A stretch of DNA of 64,000 nt. Origin: Omphalotus guepiniiformis. Its lineage: Eukaryota > Basidiomycota > Agaricomycetes > Agaricales > Omphalotaceae. Position 1 is the stretch's first letter, and each line of letters begins with the position of its first letter. Below are positions 1 through 13,040 of this stretch, piece after piece. The stretch lies in contig JAQOOI010000074.1 of NCBI GenBank assembly GCA_028554645.1, forward strand, positions 558,001 through 622,000, written 5' to 3'. Under the pieces are notes generated by a model. That model searched no databases. It saw only the letters and a list, made by a program, of their open reading frames with translations, and was not told the origin of the DNA. A program made the translations under genes and the position numbers.

Positions 1-921
1 TCTGGCGGACATACGATCGCTATTCCAGGCCGGCCAAGAACTTGGTCACGCAACGACGAAGCGGCGAACACCGCCGTCAATGACTCGGGCGACACCGTTG
101 TGAGTGACTCGGAATCGCTAGAGGAGCCGGAGAAAATATCTGTCGTGTTGTCTGATATGGCACGGTTCCTCCTTTGTCACCGTTTTGGCGGTATCTATCT
201 CGACGCGGACACTCTGTTCCTTCGTGACTGGGAGGAGCTTTGGGGGTGGAAGGGTGCCTTTGCTTATAGGTGGTCATGGCACGACAACTACAATACTGCG
301 GTCCTACGATTAAACAAAGGGTCCGTGCTAGGCACTTTCTTACTGCGCACGGCGTTCAAGAATGACTTTGACTTCCACCCAATGACTATCACTAACTACA
401 TGAAGGAGGCAAAGATGGAGGAGCTTTTGTATAGGCTACCCGATGCGATGTTTGATGCTGCTTGGTTAAACATGGAAGGATACCAGAGAGAACGACCACC
501 TCAGCCATCATTCACCAGGTAAATTCAGCGTCTTTATTGAACGTTTTCTCTTATCGACGAGTCTTCGTCAGGTTTGAAGAATTCTTTGAAACGCCACAAC
601 AAGACAGTGCTGCGCCTCAAGTCGTCGGCTTCGATGGTTTCTTCAAGGGCGCGTTTTCGTACCACTTCCACAACTCCTGGTAACGCAAAGGACTGTTCTT
701 GTGATCAGACTTTGACTTATACTCGTATCTTTAGGTCGAGACTTGCAGATCCTTCGAGAAATTATCCCGACCTTGGACCAAGATTTCCTCAATTAAATAA
801 CACCTTCATCCCAAACCAGGACCAGCAGGATTTAAACTGGTCAACTGTTTTGAAGCGAACATTTGAGTCGTATTTGCGCGGCGAGACACCCAACATGTAT
901 GGAGAATGGATACAATATTGA
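1..921 (+). CDS. DXD-motif glycosyltransferase (GT32-like), 5'-truncated
   Basis: The gene enters from the left edge in frame 1 with no start codon in view. Exons run 1-518, 572-679 and 735-921, joined by introns of 53 and 55 bp, and keep one frame to the TGA stop at 919-921. The first exon holds the typical sugar-nucleotide binding block of Gly_transf_sug proteins: ARFLLCHRFGGIYLDADTLF, with the DXD motif as D-A-D, followed by a Trp-rich stretch. The second exon contributes GFDGFFKGAFSYHFHNSWW-like sequence, also seen near the C-terminus of this family. Members transfer hexoses, usually in the Golgi, onto glycans or lipids. The substrate cannot be told from sequence. The N-terminal anchor expected for a Golgi type II protein lies outside the window. 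Confidence 0.82.
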
Positions 922-1257
922 TTAAAGAGCAGATTTATGCCATTAACAATGCTACGTTATCTTGGATATTGAATTATTTCTTGTATTCTTTGATCCACCA
1001 ACTAATCGTTTTGTAATTACTTCGAGTTCCCTGCGACTTAAAATTCCCGTACAGAACGTTACTTACCCCTTGGTTTCACGTATACCCTTCACGATGTTTA
1101 TATAACGAGTAATTTTCAATCCTTAGGTAGAAGACAAAATGAGTCAAGCTCGCTAATACGTATACGTGACGGTAAGTGAAGCGAGTGAGCACACTCTGAA
1201 AATGACAGATTCAAGAGTAAATGTACACAACCAGAACATGAGGCTAACATACACCCC
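922..1257. other. intergenic, nothing recognised
   Basis: About 340 bp between the glycosyltransferase stop and the 3' end of the convergent four-TM gene. It is AT-rich and reads as the two 3' UTRs. I see no RNA gene or repeat. Confidence 0.6.
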
Positions 1258-2056
1258 TCAGGCATGGGAGTATCCAGAATAATTGTACCGTCCGTTCCCC
1301 AGAGAATAATGTTCCTCCTTAGGCGCAACAACATAACCAGAAGCGAAAGGATATAATGGTTCTGCCACGTCTTTGCTCTCCAGGTACTTGACACAGCCAG
1401 AGATAATCCAGCACCCATCTGAAGAAAGAGGGATCAGTATGATTGACGGGGTAAATGAAGTATACGGCCGACGAACATGCTTGGATGAGCAAAGGCACAA
1501 GCAGAAGAACCAGCACAATAGCGATGCCTGCTGCCTTTGACAGACCCTTGGCGTCATCACACGTCCCATCACTGTTGACCAAGACGCAATTGCTGTGGTT
1601 CTTGTTCACAAAGAAAAATATGATGTTCAGAACAGCGGAGGCGATGTGGAAAAGTAAGAATGCGTTCATGAAAGTTTTGAAAGTCTTAATCCATCGAAGT
1701 TTCTTGGAAAGCACGCCGACAAGCCTGAGCATTGCTTGGAATAAGTACACCTATAGCTACAGAATGAGGCTGGAAACAAACCCAAAGAGCGCAGCGAAGA
1801 ACATGAGAGAATACCCGGCTCCCAGTATACCGAATCCTATATATTGCGATGTTGACAAATGAAAGTCGGAATCTTCAAAAGTGATCAGCTGAAAATTCGT
1901 CCCGCCCGCACAAGGGTGATACATACCTCTCTCTTTACTTACATATATCGCATACCAGCAAAGTGCTGCAACAATAAATGATATCGGAAGTTCGACCAGA
2001 GCAACCAGAAAAGCGCCGAGACGAATAGGAAGACAGCAGAGGAAGTGAGGGGACAT
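1258..2056 (-). CDS. four-TM membrane protein of unknown function
   Basis: Exons (minus strand): 2056-1943, 1888-1782, 1724-1477 and 1418-1258, giving 209 aa with consistent phases. Hydrophobic segments at about residues 10-37, 55-80, 95-115 and 135-155 give a tetraspan layout. The loop between TM3 and TM4 contains Cys residues (NCVLVNSDGTCDD), and the soluble tail ends in an aromatic, Gly/Tyr-rich stretch. Introns 1 and 2 have good splice sites. The donor of intron 3 (GTTCGT) was chosen because it alone joins the tail in frame, so the last exon is the least certain. The layout recalls small fungal MARVEL-like or tetraspan proteins, but no diagnostic motif supports a name. It is convergent with the glycosyltransferase. 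Confidence 0.6.
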
Positions 2057-3401
2057 TGCTTAAGACTGAGGAGTTTCAGATGAGCCTCCTTATATTTTAT
2101 ACGTATTCGAAGTTGGTACAGCCCCCTTGCGCCCTTCGACGCGGCAGAGCAGACACGAGACATTCAAGTGATCCGGTTACGAGATGTGCCAAATCGAGGC
2201 AGATTCCGCTGAGGAAATTGGGGACGGGAAAGACATAATCCGCGTGGACAATATCTCTCCTACATTGCGGTAGTAGAACTGCAGCAAAAAGCGGATTTTC
2301 GTCGTTCGAAGTACTTGAAACGATGCTTTTCGAATTTCGTCGGGATTGGGAGTAGTGTGGCTGTGAGGTTACGTACGCCATTATACTTTATTACTTACCG
2401 ACTGCTGCACCACCGAGACACCCTAAGAGACCGTTCTGTCACCCACTCTTGGACTGCCATCTTTGATAATAATCAGTACACAGGAAAGAGAGATTGAAAG
2501 AGGCGTTTCTCGTTGGTCGCATCGGTAAGCGAAATTCGTTTAGGGCGAACGGGTTCACCGTCACGACCGGCAGGAACCGCTGGCAAACGAAACACAAAAT
2601 ACGTTTAGAGATCTTCAGCAGGTCTTTTTACTGCGCATGCTCCGGGTCCACTTCGATCTTGCACGCTTCCGACGTACAGAACGAAAGGGGTTTGTACGCA
2701 TCTTGTCCACACGTCCCTTTACCACCTCGAGTTCTTAGAAAGAATCTTGAACTGGGGTAGCACGGACTCTGCTGCATGTTGTTCTATGATAAAACGCCAC
2801 CCACTGATTCCTGCCGGTGGAGAAGTACAATAAGTATTTGAAGCATACCAATCCTGATTATCTCCTCTTCAGTGAAGTACCCTGTCATTGAATGCGAGAC
2901 TGTCGGAAATAGTTGATGAGCGCTGAGCGCCAGAGATTCAATTCGAATAGCAGCGTTGTGGCTGTAGTTGTGCCGGCCCGGCATTTGCATACATAACTTG
3001 ACTCTCCCCGGCCCATCACTATCAAAACTTGCACTGCTTGACGAGCCAGCAGCTAAGTAGCGACGCTGCTATATGAGATCGAATTCCGGGCGGGCGAAAA
3101 TGTGCATTGTATCGAGCGAAGAAAGTTCTTCTGAGCTACTTGCTAATCCGCTCATACCGCAATCGACGCCCAAAGAAAAAAGAAGGAACGAAAAATTGAT
3201 CGTTCTGAAACTTGAAAACGGCGTGAGATACTAGTGTCAATGGAAGATTTATTACAGTGCTGTGTATGGCGATGTTGTGTGCCATCGATATTCACGGCCC
3301 CGGAAGAATTCTTGTGTCTACCTATCGACAACATATATCTTCTCGTTCATATCGGAACTTCCAAGGTCGTCTGAATCCTTCTGAACCCCTACTTCACAAC
3401 T
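2057..3401. other. intergenic, upstream of the MAP kinase
   Basis: About 1.35 kb between two divergent start codons. Short ORFs occur on both strands, but none has splice-supported extension or a recognisable motif. It presumably holds the promoters of the four-TM gene and of the kinase. No repeat or RNA gene seen. Confidence 0.5.
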
Positions 3402-5241
<1,840 letters not shown>

Positions 5242-5688
5242 AGGAAAGGAGGGCTCGTAGACCTATTTCTTGCGCGATTGATGATCATTTTGGTTTTCAT
5301 TACTATTTAAATTACCATACCCAAAATATGTACCATTGTAGTGCACTTTTGTTTCTTGAATGTTGAATTGTCCATATATATTGACCCGCAAGCGCTAGAG
5401 GAGTGTCGGTGAGGAGATTCCACGTGGTGCCTTTTGATTACCAAAAAAAAAATCACGTTTAGTGGGAAGCAAAGCAATATTTTATCGTGTTTCTTTGTAC
5501 CAGGACGCGTAAGTATGCTCAGAGTGTAATAGGGATCATTGGCGCTACTGACACTCAAGTGTTTCAACACCAAGCTGAAAGACTCAAAGAGGCTGGGTTC
5601 TGAACGCGGCCATGTGAATGGATGGATGTATCACTAATGATACCCAAGTAAGTAGCTTGTCCTAATCGGGTAATTGGAATTGGGTATC

Positions 5689-5715
5689 GTTGGCGGGAAG
5701 ACCGCGGCAGGAATT
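5689..5715 (+). repeat. left arm of perfect 27-bp inverted repeat
   Basis: Begins GTTGGCGGGAAGACCGCGGC and is exactly complementary to 6324-6350, enclosing 608 bp. The match stops abruptly on both sides, and I found no flanking duplication. Confidence 0.85.
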
Positions 5716-6323
5716 GGCCTTTTTCACTTCCTTCAGACCCTGGGGCCTCCTGGGGCCTGGGCCTATTCCCTTAGGTGGATATAATTTGTAACCAAATGTG
5801 TACATATGTGACATGTTTAAATACCTCAGATTCATCAAATATTGAATACTTTTCTTCATAGCTCCTTACTCTACACTACTGTAGCCTACAGATGTGGTAT
5901 ATACATGCTCTAAGAGTGCTGAAAGCAGATACGAGAGGGAGGGGACTCCACAAAGCCGACACAGCCGAAGCGTGCTTCGAATTCTTGGTCAGCTTCAACT
6001 CGCGTGGGGTGACAGCTGTCACGGAACTTCCGGAAGCTGGCCCCAGTGTCTCCATTTTGGGAAGATCCCGGACTCAGCCAAAAACAGAACTTGTCTATTT
6101 TTTGAAGAAACATATCTTTACGGTGGTTCTGTAGCTCTATATAGCAGTCTTGAGACCAAAACAAGTACTTAAAACGCCAAATAACTTGAATATGACTCAT
6201 TTATACCATCCAGGCTCTCAATTCTATGAGGATTGTGCCTCCAGAGCTTCCGGTTGACCGAGGGAAAAGATCCCTTTTTCAGAGGAGCCAGCATCAGAAC
6301 TTAGCTGTAGGCAGGCGACTGGG

Positions 6324-6350
6324 AATTCCTGCCGCGGTCTTCCCGCCAAC
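6324..6350 (-). repeat. right arm of perfect 27-bp inverted repeat
   Basis: Reverse complement of 5689-5715. Immediately downstream begins another inverted unit containing GGAGTCCGGGG and GGACAGTC, which recurs inverted near 6781-6820, so several small repeats are nested here. Confidence 0.85.
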
Positions 6351-7029
6351 TTCGGGAGTCCGGGGCACATGGACAGTCTGCGTGACTGTCCAAGGCCCAA
6401 TTAGGTAGGGTCACATCAGGTGACTGCGTCACACTCAGAACACGGCTGGGCGACCACACCTCACTGGCTACTACTACTTAGTACTCCATCCCATACTCCT
6501 CTTAGAGTGTGTGTCAAATAAAATCTCTCACAGTGACAGTTCAAGACCACATTTTATATATGTAGATGTTGATATGTTGGTTTCCCACACTTCTCATGTG
6601 TACAGACAAGGCAAGATGGCACATTTTCCTCCGAAAACAAAGGCAAGCTCAAAGAATTCTTATTAGATGAGCTACAACTTTGATACAAAGGTGGAGGTCT
6701 GCCTGAATTGTGACTTAGGGAGAACATGCCACAACAAAAGCCGCAGTGTGAGCTTTGCTGTAAGAAGTGTGACGTGATTAGGACTGTCCAAGTATCCCGG
6801 ACTCCTCGCTCATTGGGCGGATACAGTGGATGCTTTGGACAAGTGGCTGTGCAGCGGCCAAATAGGGATGGGAAACTTCCAAGGTTGATATTGAAATATT
6901 GACGTGATGATCGAATAGTAGGTTTCCGAGTCCAAATCAATGCATCAAGAGTATATCATCTGGGTCACTAAAAACTCTCCTGACGGATAGAAGATGAGAG
7001 GTATGGATTGAACTACATAATCATAGGAC

Positions 7030-7583
7030 ATGGATCGTCAGCTACATCTATCTCAACTTTTATCATTCAGCTTCTTGACCCTCATGTCTCTGCTTCCAAC
7101 TTCACTAGTGCGAATAGGTTCCCTCACAGCTGCCTCGCTCGGGATTGCCGGATATGGAATCTGGTCTTCAGGCTGGCTGCCTATGCCCGAGAGAGAGCTG
7201 GCGGATCTCATGACTCTCATCAACACCCTTGAGACAGTGATAAAAGACGCGACAGAGAATGGGTTGCTGCCAGTCCACTCGGATACCATGATCAGGTGGA
7301 AGTCAAACATACTTCAGTATGTAAAGTCAATTATCTTGTCCTACGATCGAGGCTGACCTTGTTTAGTCTAAAGGCAGACTATACCCTACTCAAAGCCAGA
7401 CACAGAGATGACCTTCACCAATTCAGACTTGCTTCAGTGGGATGGACACGCGCACTTTCGTTGGGATTTTGGAAGGAAAAGCACTCCAGACATAGAATGC
7501 TTTCTCGCGATATTGATGCGCGTCAAGTTCGTGGGAGAAGGTTGCATAACGAGATCTTGGTACGACCATGTCTTTTCAGATAA
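7030..7583 (+). CDS. small protein of unknown function, two exons
   Basis: Exons 7030-7316 and 7367-7583, with a GTATGT donor and a TTTAG acceptor. The reading frame stays open for about 167 aa. The N-terminus has a hydrophobic segment (LLSFSFLTLMSLLPTSLVRI) and a Gly/Ala-rich stretch, followed by a helical, charged region (ELADLMTLINTLETVIKD, then KADYTLLKARHRDDLHQF). It could be a membrane-anchored coiled-coil protein. I do not recognise a family. The 3' end is uncertain because a short alternative frame ends at 7605. It lies alone between repeat-rich DNA and PXR1. Confidence 0.5.
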
Positions 7584-8052
7584 TACCCGTCGAATAATTG
7601 AATAATTCTTGATTCAAAGAGTGTTATGGAGGAAGAAAATGATCGTCGAAGTCGGCACACCTCCCAGATATATGCGACGGCTTGAACCGTAGGCCACTGG
7701 AAGCTACGGCCAGGACCCAGCCCACTTTTACCTCTGCTTCATTTGTTGTTCTGTTTCTTCTGTTTTGCTGTCCTTTGCTGTCCTTTGCTGTCCGTCTTTT
7801 CTTCCTTCCTTTCACAGCTGTATGTTTGATCCGTTCGTTGTAGTTTACGAAGTTACTGCGACGTTATAATGAAGTTGTATCCCGCTAGTATTTGAGTTTG
7901 AGAAAGGACGGATGTGAAATCGTGAAGATGTATGTAGATGCAGGATCTTTCGAACTCCGCCGTATTTTCCCCGCGGGCTTTTACTATGACTAAGCTAGTC
8001 ATCTTGAACGCTTTGCAGCTCTCCAAATCGTCCTTCCACTAATCCCTTTGAA
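7584..8052. other. intergenic upstream of PXR1
   Basis: About 470 bp. Contains a short tandem run of TGCTGTCCTT (three copies near 7765-7795). Otherwise nothing recognised; presumably the PXR1 promoter. Confidence 0.5.
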
Positions 8053-9246
8053 ATGGGTCTCTCTGGGCGCAAAGTCAAGCAGCGCATTCAAGCTGACCCG
8101 AGAAACCTTACCTGGGCCGACGGTGCGTAACCTTTTAAAAGATTTCAACCAACGATCGTTGACCTCACGCAGACGCTTCCAAATTCGGGGCGAGCTACCT
8201 CGCAAAATTTGGATGGGACTCATCTCAAGGACTGGGTTCCTCAGGCGAAGGCAGAACGTCACATATCAAGGTATCGCAAAAGCTTGATATGCTGGGTATT
8301 GGTGCTGCCCAGGCTAAGGATCCGAATGGGATTGCGTGGAAGCAGAATAAGGATTTCGAGAGTTTGTTGAGGAGGTTGAATGAGGGTGGGTCGGAGGGTG
8401 AGAAGAAGGAGGATGGTGAGGATGAAGAGAATGTGGATGAAGATGAAGAGAAAAAGAAGAAAAAGAAGGAGAAGAAGGAGAAGAAAAAGCGCGAAGAAAG
8501 AGATCAAGAGAGCAAAGAGGAGAGGAAGGAGAGGAAGAAACGAAAACGAGAAGAAACAGAAGACATCGAACAGGGCAAGGAAAAGAAGAGTAAAAATTCG
8601 AAAGACACTGTTGCTGTCGACGCTGTGGCCCAACCAAAACGACCAGCTCTGCCTCGTCATCGAGCGTAAGTCATTCATGCGTTACTTCCCTTTCAAACAT
8701 TTATATTTCTATCTTAATAGACATAGAGCACGGGCTATCGCTGCTAAAAGTATGGCTTCCAAATCCGCCGCATCGATATCTGAGATTCTCGGAATCGCAT
8801 ATACACCTCCATCTTCAACGACGACTGCAGCGACTACACCCTATGGATCCCTGACGCCTCTTGACGATGACGTTGGGCTCGAGAAGCTAACAACGTCAAC
8901 GAAGAGTGTTACAGATTACTTCAAGGAGCGACTACTGGCGAAGGCTTCTGGAAAGTCGACGCCTGTCGTGTCTTCACCCTTGAATGACGAAGATGAACTG
9001 TCTCGAGCTGGCCTTGGTTCCAAGTTCGAGGACGACCAGGACGATGTGCCCCGAGGTGGACTTGGATCTCGGATGTCTTCAACTTTCAAGTTTGCTTCGA
9101 TGTTTACATCGGCAACTATAATACCTTCTACGGGAGGTGAGGAGAAGGAGAAAGAGAAGAATGAAAAAGACAAAAGTGAGAGGAAGAAGAGAAAGGAGGA
9201 ACGAAAGAGAGAAAAGGCGGAGAGAAAGGAGCGCAAAGTAGCCTAG
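8053..9246 (+). CDS. PXR1: G-patch protein Pxr1/Gno1-like (rRNA maturation, telomerase inhibitor family)
   Basis: Exons 8053-8122, 8173-8665 and 8721-9246 make 362 aa. The start MGLSGRKVKQRI is followed by the G-patch: FGASYLAKFGWDSSQGLG, then GRTSHIKVSQKLDMLGIG and NGIAWKQNKDFESLLRRLN, the order seen in PINX1/Pxr1. A long Lys/Glu-rich KKE stretch follows, then H-R-A-R-A-I-A-A-K-S and a second basic tail (KERKVA). Yeast Pxr1/Gno1 works in the nucleolus in pre-rRNA and snoRNA processing by activating the DEAH helicase Prp43 through its G-patch; the same role is inferred here. The stop codon is 15 bp before the left end of the CMC transposon, so its polyadenylation signals are probably supplied by transposon DNA. 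Confidence 0.85.
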
Positions 9247-9261
9247 TCTTGTGTTTGGTCG

Positions 9262-9360
9262 CACCGGGAGCAAAGTCCGGGTCACCTGAAATGCAAGTGC
9301 CTTCGGCTCACGTTGTACCTCACGTTGTACCTCACGTTGAACCTCACTATATACCTCATG
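9262..9360 (+). repeat. left TIR of CMC element with subterminal repeats
   Basis: Starts CACCGGGAGCAAAGTCCGGG, continues into CTTCGGCTCACGTTGTACC and then near-tandem TACCTCACGTTG units. Matches the inverted right end with only scattered differences. Confidence 0.9.
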
Positions 9361-9567
9361 TAGTATAACAGTTTGAATAAAGCATATGACCAACACTGAA
9401 TAGCATGGCCATTCACGGTCATATGTCTCAGACGCGTCGCGACACAGTAGTAAAGACAAAGAACTTGCCACGCCATGCTGTACACACATGGTAGACCAAA
9501 TCCATTGCCCAGTGCGTGTTCTCTCTCTCAACTTTCACCATCTTGTACCTCTCATCTCTACTACACT

Positions 9568-11776
9568 ATGTCCTCTTCTCAGAATCCAGGCTCATCTGAC
9601 TTGCCTACTAGTAGTGGCCGTGCTACGCCAGCAAGTCAGCGCAGAGTTGGGTCAACCTCACAGCTTCCACAAAGTTCACCAAAGACAAAGAAACCTAGAG
9701 CTTCATTGTCTGGTGCTGCTCTCGCCTCATCATCTGGACAGACTTCGTCCTCTACGGCTCCTTCATCTTCAGCACGGTCTTCATCTTCTTTGGCTACACC
9801 AGTTACAGCTTCTGCCTCTACCTCTACATCACGTCCAACCACTACACCATCTGGTCCTGCTCCATCACGTCCAACCACTACTCCATTAGGTCCTGCTCCA
9901 TCACACCCAACTGGCACAGGTACAGGTCCTACGGCAACTTTATTCTCCTCATCACAACCAACTGGTGCTTCATTCCCCTCACACCCTGAAGCTTCATCCT
10001 CCTCCTCACGCCCTGAAGCTTCATCTTCCTCCTCACGTCCTGAAGCTTCATCTTCCTCCTCACGTCCTGAAGCTTCATCTTCCTCCTCACGTCCTGAAGC
10101 TTCATCTTCCTCCTCACGTCCTGAAGCTTCATCTTCCTCCTCACGTCCTGAAGCTTCATCTTCTTCCTCACGTCCTGAAGCTTCATCCTCTTCAGCACGT
10201 CCTGAAGCTTCGTCTACAGGCAATACTCAGGCTGGAAGTAAACGCAAGAATCGTGATGACTCTGATGGTAGTACACAACAACAGGAGCCTCAGGAGCAGG
10301 CAGAACAAAGTACGCCAGGGCCGAGCAAAAAGCCACGTGTGGATCCCCGTCCCAAAGCTTCATCATCCAAGCGTAAGGAAGGAAAGCAGCGGGATGTTTA
10401 CCATATAAAGAAGAAGGTTTTGGGTACAGATGATGTAGGTGTTTTGCGGGTCAAGGTATGTATCATATACATTTCTGTTTAGACATTACTCTTACGCAAG
10501 CACTATAGAATGCTATGGAAGTTCATATACGTCTTTTATGTGGCTCATATGATGCAGATTCTGTACCTCCTTCACCAACAGCAGGCCAAATCTCCTCTTT
10601 CCAGGAGCGGTACGTGTTTAAACTATCATTGCATATCATCACTAACTCTGGCAAAGATTTGATAGACACGCTGATCCTTACAAGATTCTGAATGAGAATC
10701 TCAAGTCTGTCAATCCTAACAGTGTTACCGTCTTGGCCAAATTACGGGAAGTTCGACAAGTTTGTGCTTTACGCCGAGGTGGATCCATTGTCTCCAATAT
10801 CGCACTTATCCCTGAGGACAAGCTGCGTATGATCCTCGGCAGTGTTCAGGAGATGGGTCTTGACACCTGGTGCCCTGATATCCTAGATGGTACACCAACA
10901 TCCTTCTATAACACAATGCACGAGGCTATTGCTATCAAGACTTTTGAACAAGCGGTTCTGACTCACGCCTATTTGCACATGTCTCCGCCTCTCAACCTTG
11001 TTCAGGACACTCATTTCATGCAGCGGTTGTATAGGAACTACGTTTACTCCCGTATCAAGAATCTGATGATAAAGGAAACCAAACAGAAGGGAAGTGTTGC
11101 CTCTGACAATGCTCGTAACAAGATGTACAAGAGGAGAAAAGAGGTATGAACATTGTTCTCTTGTTTCAACACTTGTTTTAAAACTTGAATCTAGCGGGCT
11201 CTTCTCCGTCAAGAATATCTTCGCAAACTGGGCATGCCTCACTGTGTTCAACATCTTATTTCTGAACCAGCATGTCACTCTGATGATGAAGAAGCACCTG
11301 ACGGTACCTTTTATCGCCTCTCTATGCCTAGGCGCAATGCTCAGGCAGATCTATTTGTTCGTGAGGTTGATGGCGGAATAGAGAATGCTGCGAAAGTTGA
11401 GAAGAAGAAGAATGCGTACAAGCGCATACCTAGGGTTGAACATCCTGATGGTAAGGAGTCTGTTCTAGACAGTCTCCCTTCGCCAGAGGTTGCTCTTGAT
11501 TGGCATGAACCTGAAGCATTCAACACCCTTCCTCCTCATATTCGTGCTCGTTACGTTGACTCTCCTATTGCACTTCCTCTAGCTGCAAAACATATAATGA
11601 ATGATGATTGGAAGAAGAAGATGAGTAACAAAAAGTTTATGAAGAAGTACGGTGACGAGGTGAGAAAGCAATACCAGTTCCCAACTAAAGAAGAGATGGA
11701 GGCAATGGAGAACGGTGGCATGAGTGATGCCTTAGATGAAGAGGATGAGTCTATGGGTGAAGAAGAGACTGCGTAG
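9568..11776 (+). CDS. transposon-carried protein of unknown function with RPEASSSSS repeats
   Basis: Exons 9568-10455, 10509-10609, 10657-11143 and 11195-11776 make 685 aa. Residues 1-280 are Ser/Thr/Pro-rich and of low complexity, including nine copies of a 27-bp unit encoding R-P-E-A-S-S-S-S-S. A basic, NLS-like part follows (KKPRVDPRPKASSSKRKEGK), then a conserved-looking globular part with VHIRLLCGSYDADSVPPSP, ADPYKILNENLKSVNPNSV and basic helices (KNLMIKETKQKG, NKMYKRRKE). The C-terminus is acidic. I do not recognise a domain. It sits inside the CMC element, convergent with the TET/JBP-like gene and 123 bp from it, which suggests an element-borne accessory protein, perhaps DNA-binding. 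Function unknown. Confidence 0.72.
9985..10212 (+). repeat. 27-bp coding minisatellite
   Basis: Units start at 9985, 10012, 10039, 10066, 10093, 10120, 10147, 10174 and 10201 (last partial). Each reads CCTGAAGCTTCATCTTCCTC plus TCACGT with few changes. The near-identity suggests recent expansion inside the open reading frame. Confidence 0.93.
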
Positions 11777-11899
11777 GACCATGACATAAATTTACTTCAT
11801 TTTTCTTCATTTTTCTGGATTTGTATAATTCTATTCAAAGATTGTCTATCTATGTTTCTACCATGTATATGTGTATGCGCTACATGAATATATATATAT

Positions 11900-13040
11900 C
11901 TAATCCAAACCACCTGCACGCTTTAACAAAACATGTTCAAAGAATATTGTCAATACTACACGTTGACCCTTGGGAGGTTCAGTGAAATGAGACAAGTGCT
12001 TGGTATTGGCAGCAAGCAACTGCCGTACGGTAGGCTTGACAGTGATGCCAACCTGAGGAAACACTGTTCTCCCACCTTCAAAGTGACCAAATGTATATAT
12101 AAATGTTCTGGTATACCGGGCATCGTTGACATCTGTATGTGGAATTTCGGAACCACCCTCCTTCACAGCAATAGTTGAAGCGATACCTAAGCACTCGCTG
12201 TTAGCAAATGTTTTCATTGACAACAGCACCATACCTTCAAAGTCTGTGGCAGGACGACTGGTGTATTCACGTTGAAGGCCTTTTGCAAACACTGCGTAAG
12301 CTCTGAATTTGTTAGATAAGTCAAACACTGCATAGATACAAAGAAGAACGTACTTCTGCCGTCTAGCCCAGTCTTCCGGGAAATACTCCATCAGAATCCT
12401 TTTCATCGGCGCCAGCAGCAACAGTTTGACGGCATCCAAGAATTCATCCATGGCAGTCAAGCAAGCCTGACTGGGTTGGTGTCTTGTGTCCGCTGTCAGC
12501 ATGGCTTTGGGGCTGTATAACGACCAGGTACCGAAGTGGAACGCCTGTGTACTTGATCTATTTTTGTCGCCACAGCCGGAATGTTTAGGTTTTGTCTGAT
12601 TGAAAGCCACCCATTTCTTCATGAGCAGGGACGGTGCGCGAGGTGACACAACGTTGGCGAAAAGGCCAAGCAGGAAACTCTGGTCAAGGCTTCCAGGGCC
12701 TTTGAGGATGATGTTGCTTGCTGTTTGCAGCGTTGGAAAGGTCCGGTAATCCGCGGTGTATTTAGTCTCTGTGACTGTCCTGACGTTGGCCTGATGCTTG
12801 GAGACCCCAACAAAGTCTGGCGGAAACTCGTCCGTGGTAAGTGTTTCTACCACCAACTTCGTGAGTAGGGTCAGAGGAAGGAAGTAAAACGGACTCACTA
12901 TGCTCTCTCAACCCCTGTTCGGCTCGCTGAACAGCTCTCCCGTACCCTCCGCAGGCTAACCACTGCTGGACTTTCTTCGCGCGTTTCTCTTCGCTTGGTT
13001 TACCGCGACGGTTCCTTCGTGTACGCTGCGAGCGTGTCAT
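11900..13040 (-). CDS. TET/JBP-type 2-oxoglutarate/Fe(II) dioxygenase carried by transposon
   Basis: Exons (minus): 13040-12899, 12846-12354, 12302-12235 and 12186-11900, 329 aa; an upstream in-frame ATG at 13112 is possible. The basic N-terminus (MTRSQRTRRNRRGKPSEEKR) resembles DNA-associated proteins. The C-terminal third is a double-stranded beta-helix: H251-T-D253 in GGSEIPHTDVND gives the iron-binding HxD pair, FEGGRTVFPQVGI is the usual strand pair, and H301 (LSHF) plus R310 (GQRVVL) fit the distal His and the 2-oxoglutarate-binding Arg. So the active-site set looks complete. TET/JBP enzymes oxidise 5-methylcytosine or thymine in DNA; fungal members are expanded in Agaricomycetes and are known to travel with DNA transposons. 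Activity on 5mC is inference. Confidence 0.78.

Larger units (their letters stand above)
5242..7029. other. repeat-rich intergenic region
   Basis: About 1.8 kb without a credible gene. It contains a perfect 27-bp inverted repeat (5689-5715 against 6324-6350) and a second imperfect inverted pair (about 6342-6378 against 6781-6820), with G/C-rich short repeats near 5740-5765. It looks like decayed non-autonomous mobile DNA. Confidence 0.5.

Noticed and set aside
8259..8678. Leu-rich reverse ORF resembling a membrane protein
   Set aside because: It is the antisense of the Lys/Glu codon run of PXR1; the hydrophobic composition is an artefact.
9636..10223. Long reverse ORF with E-E-D-E-A-S-G-R repeats
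   Set aside because: Antisense shadow of the 27-bp coding minisatellite.
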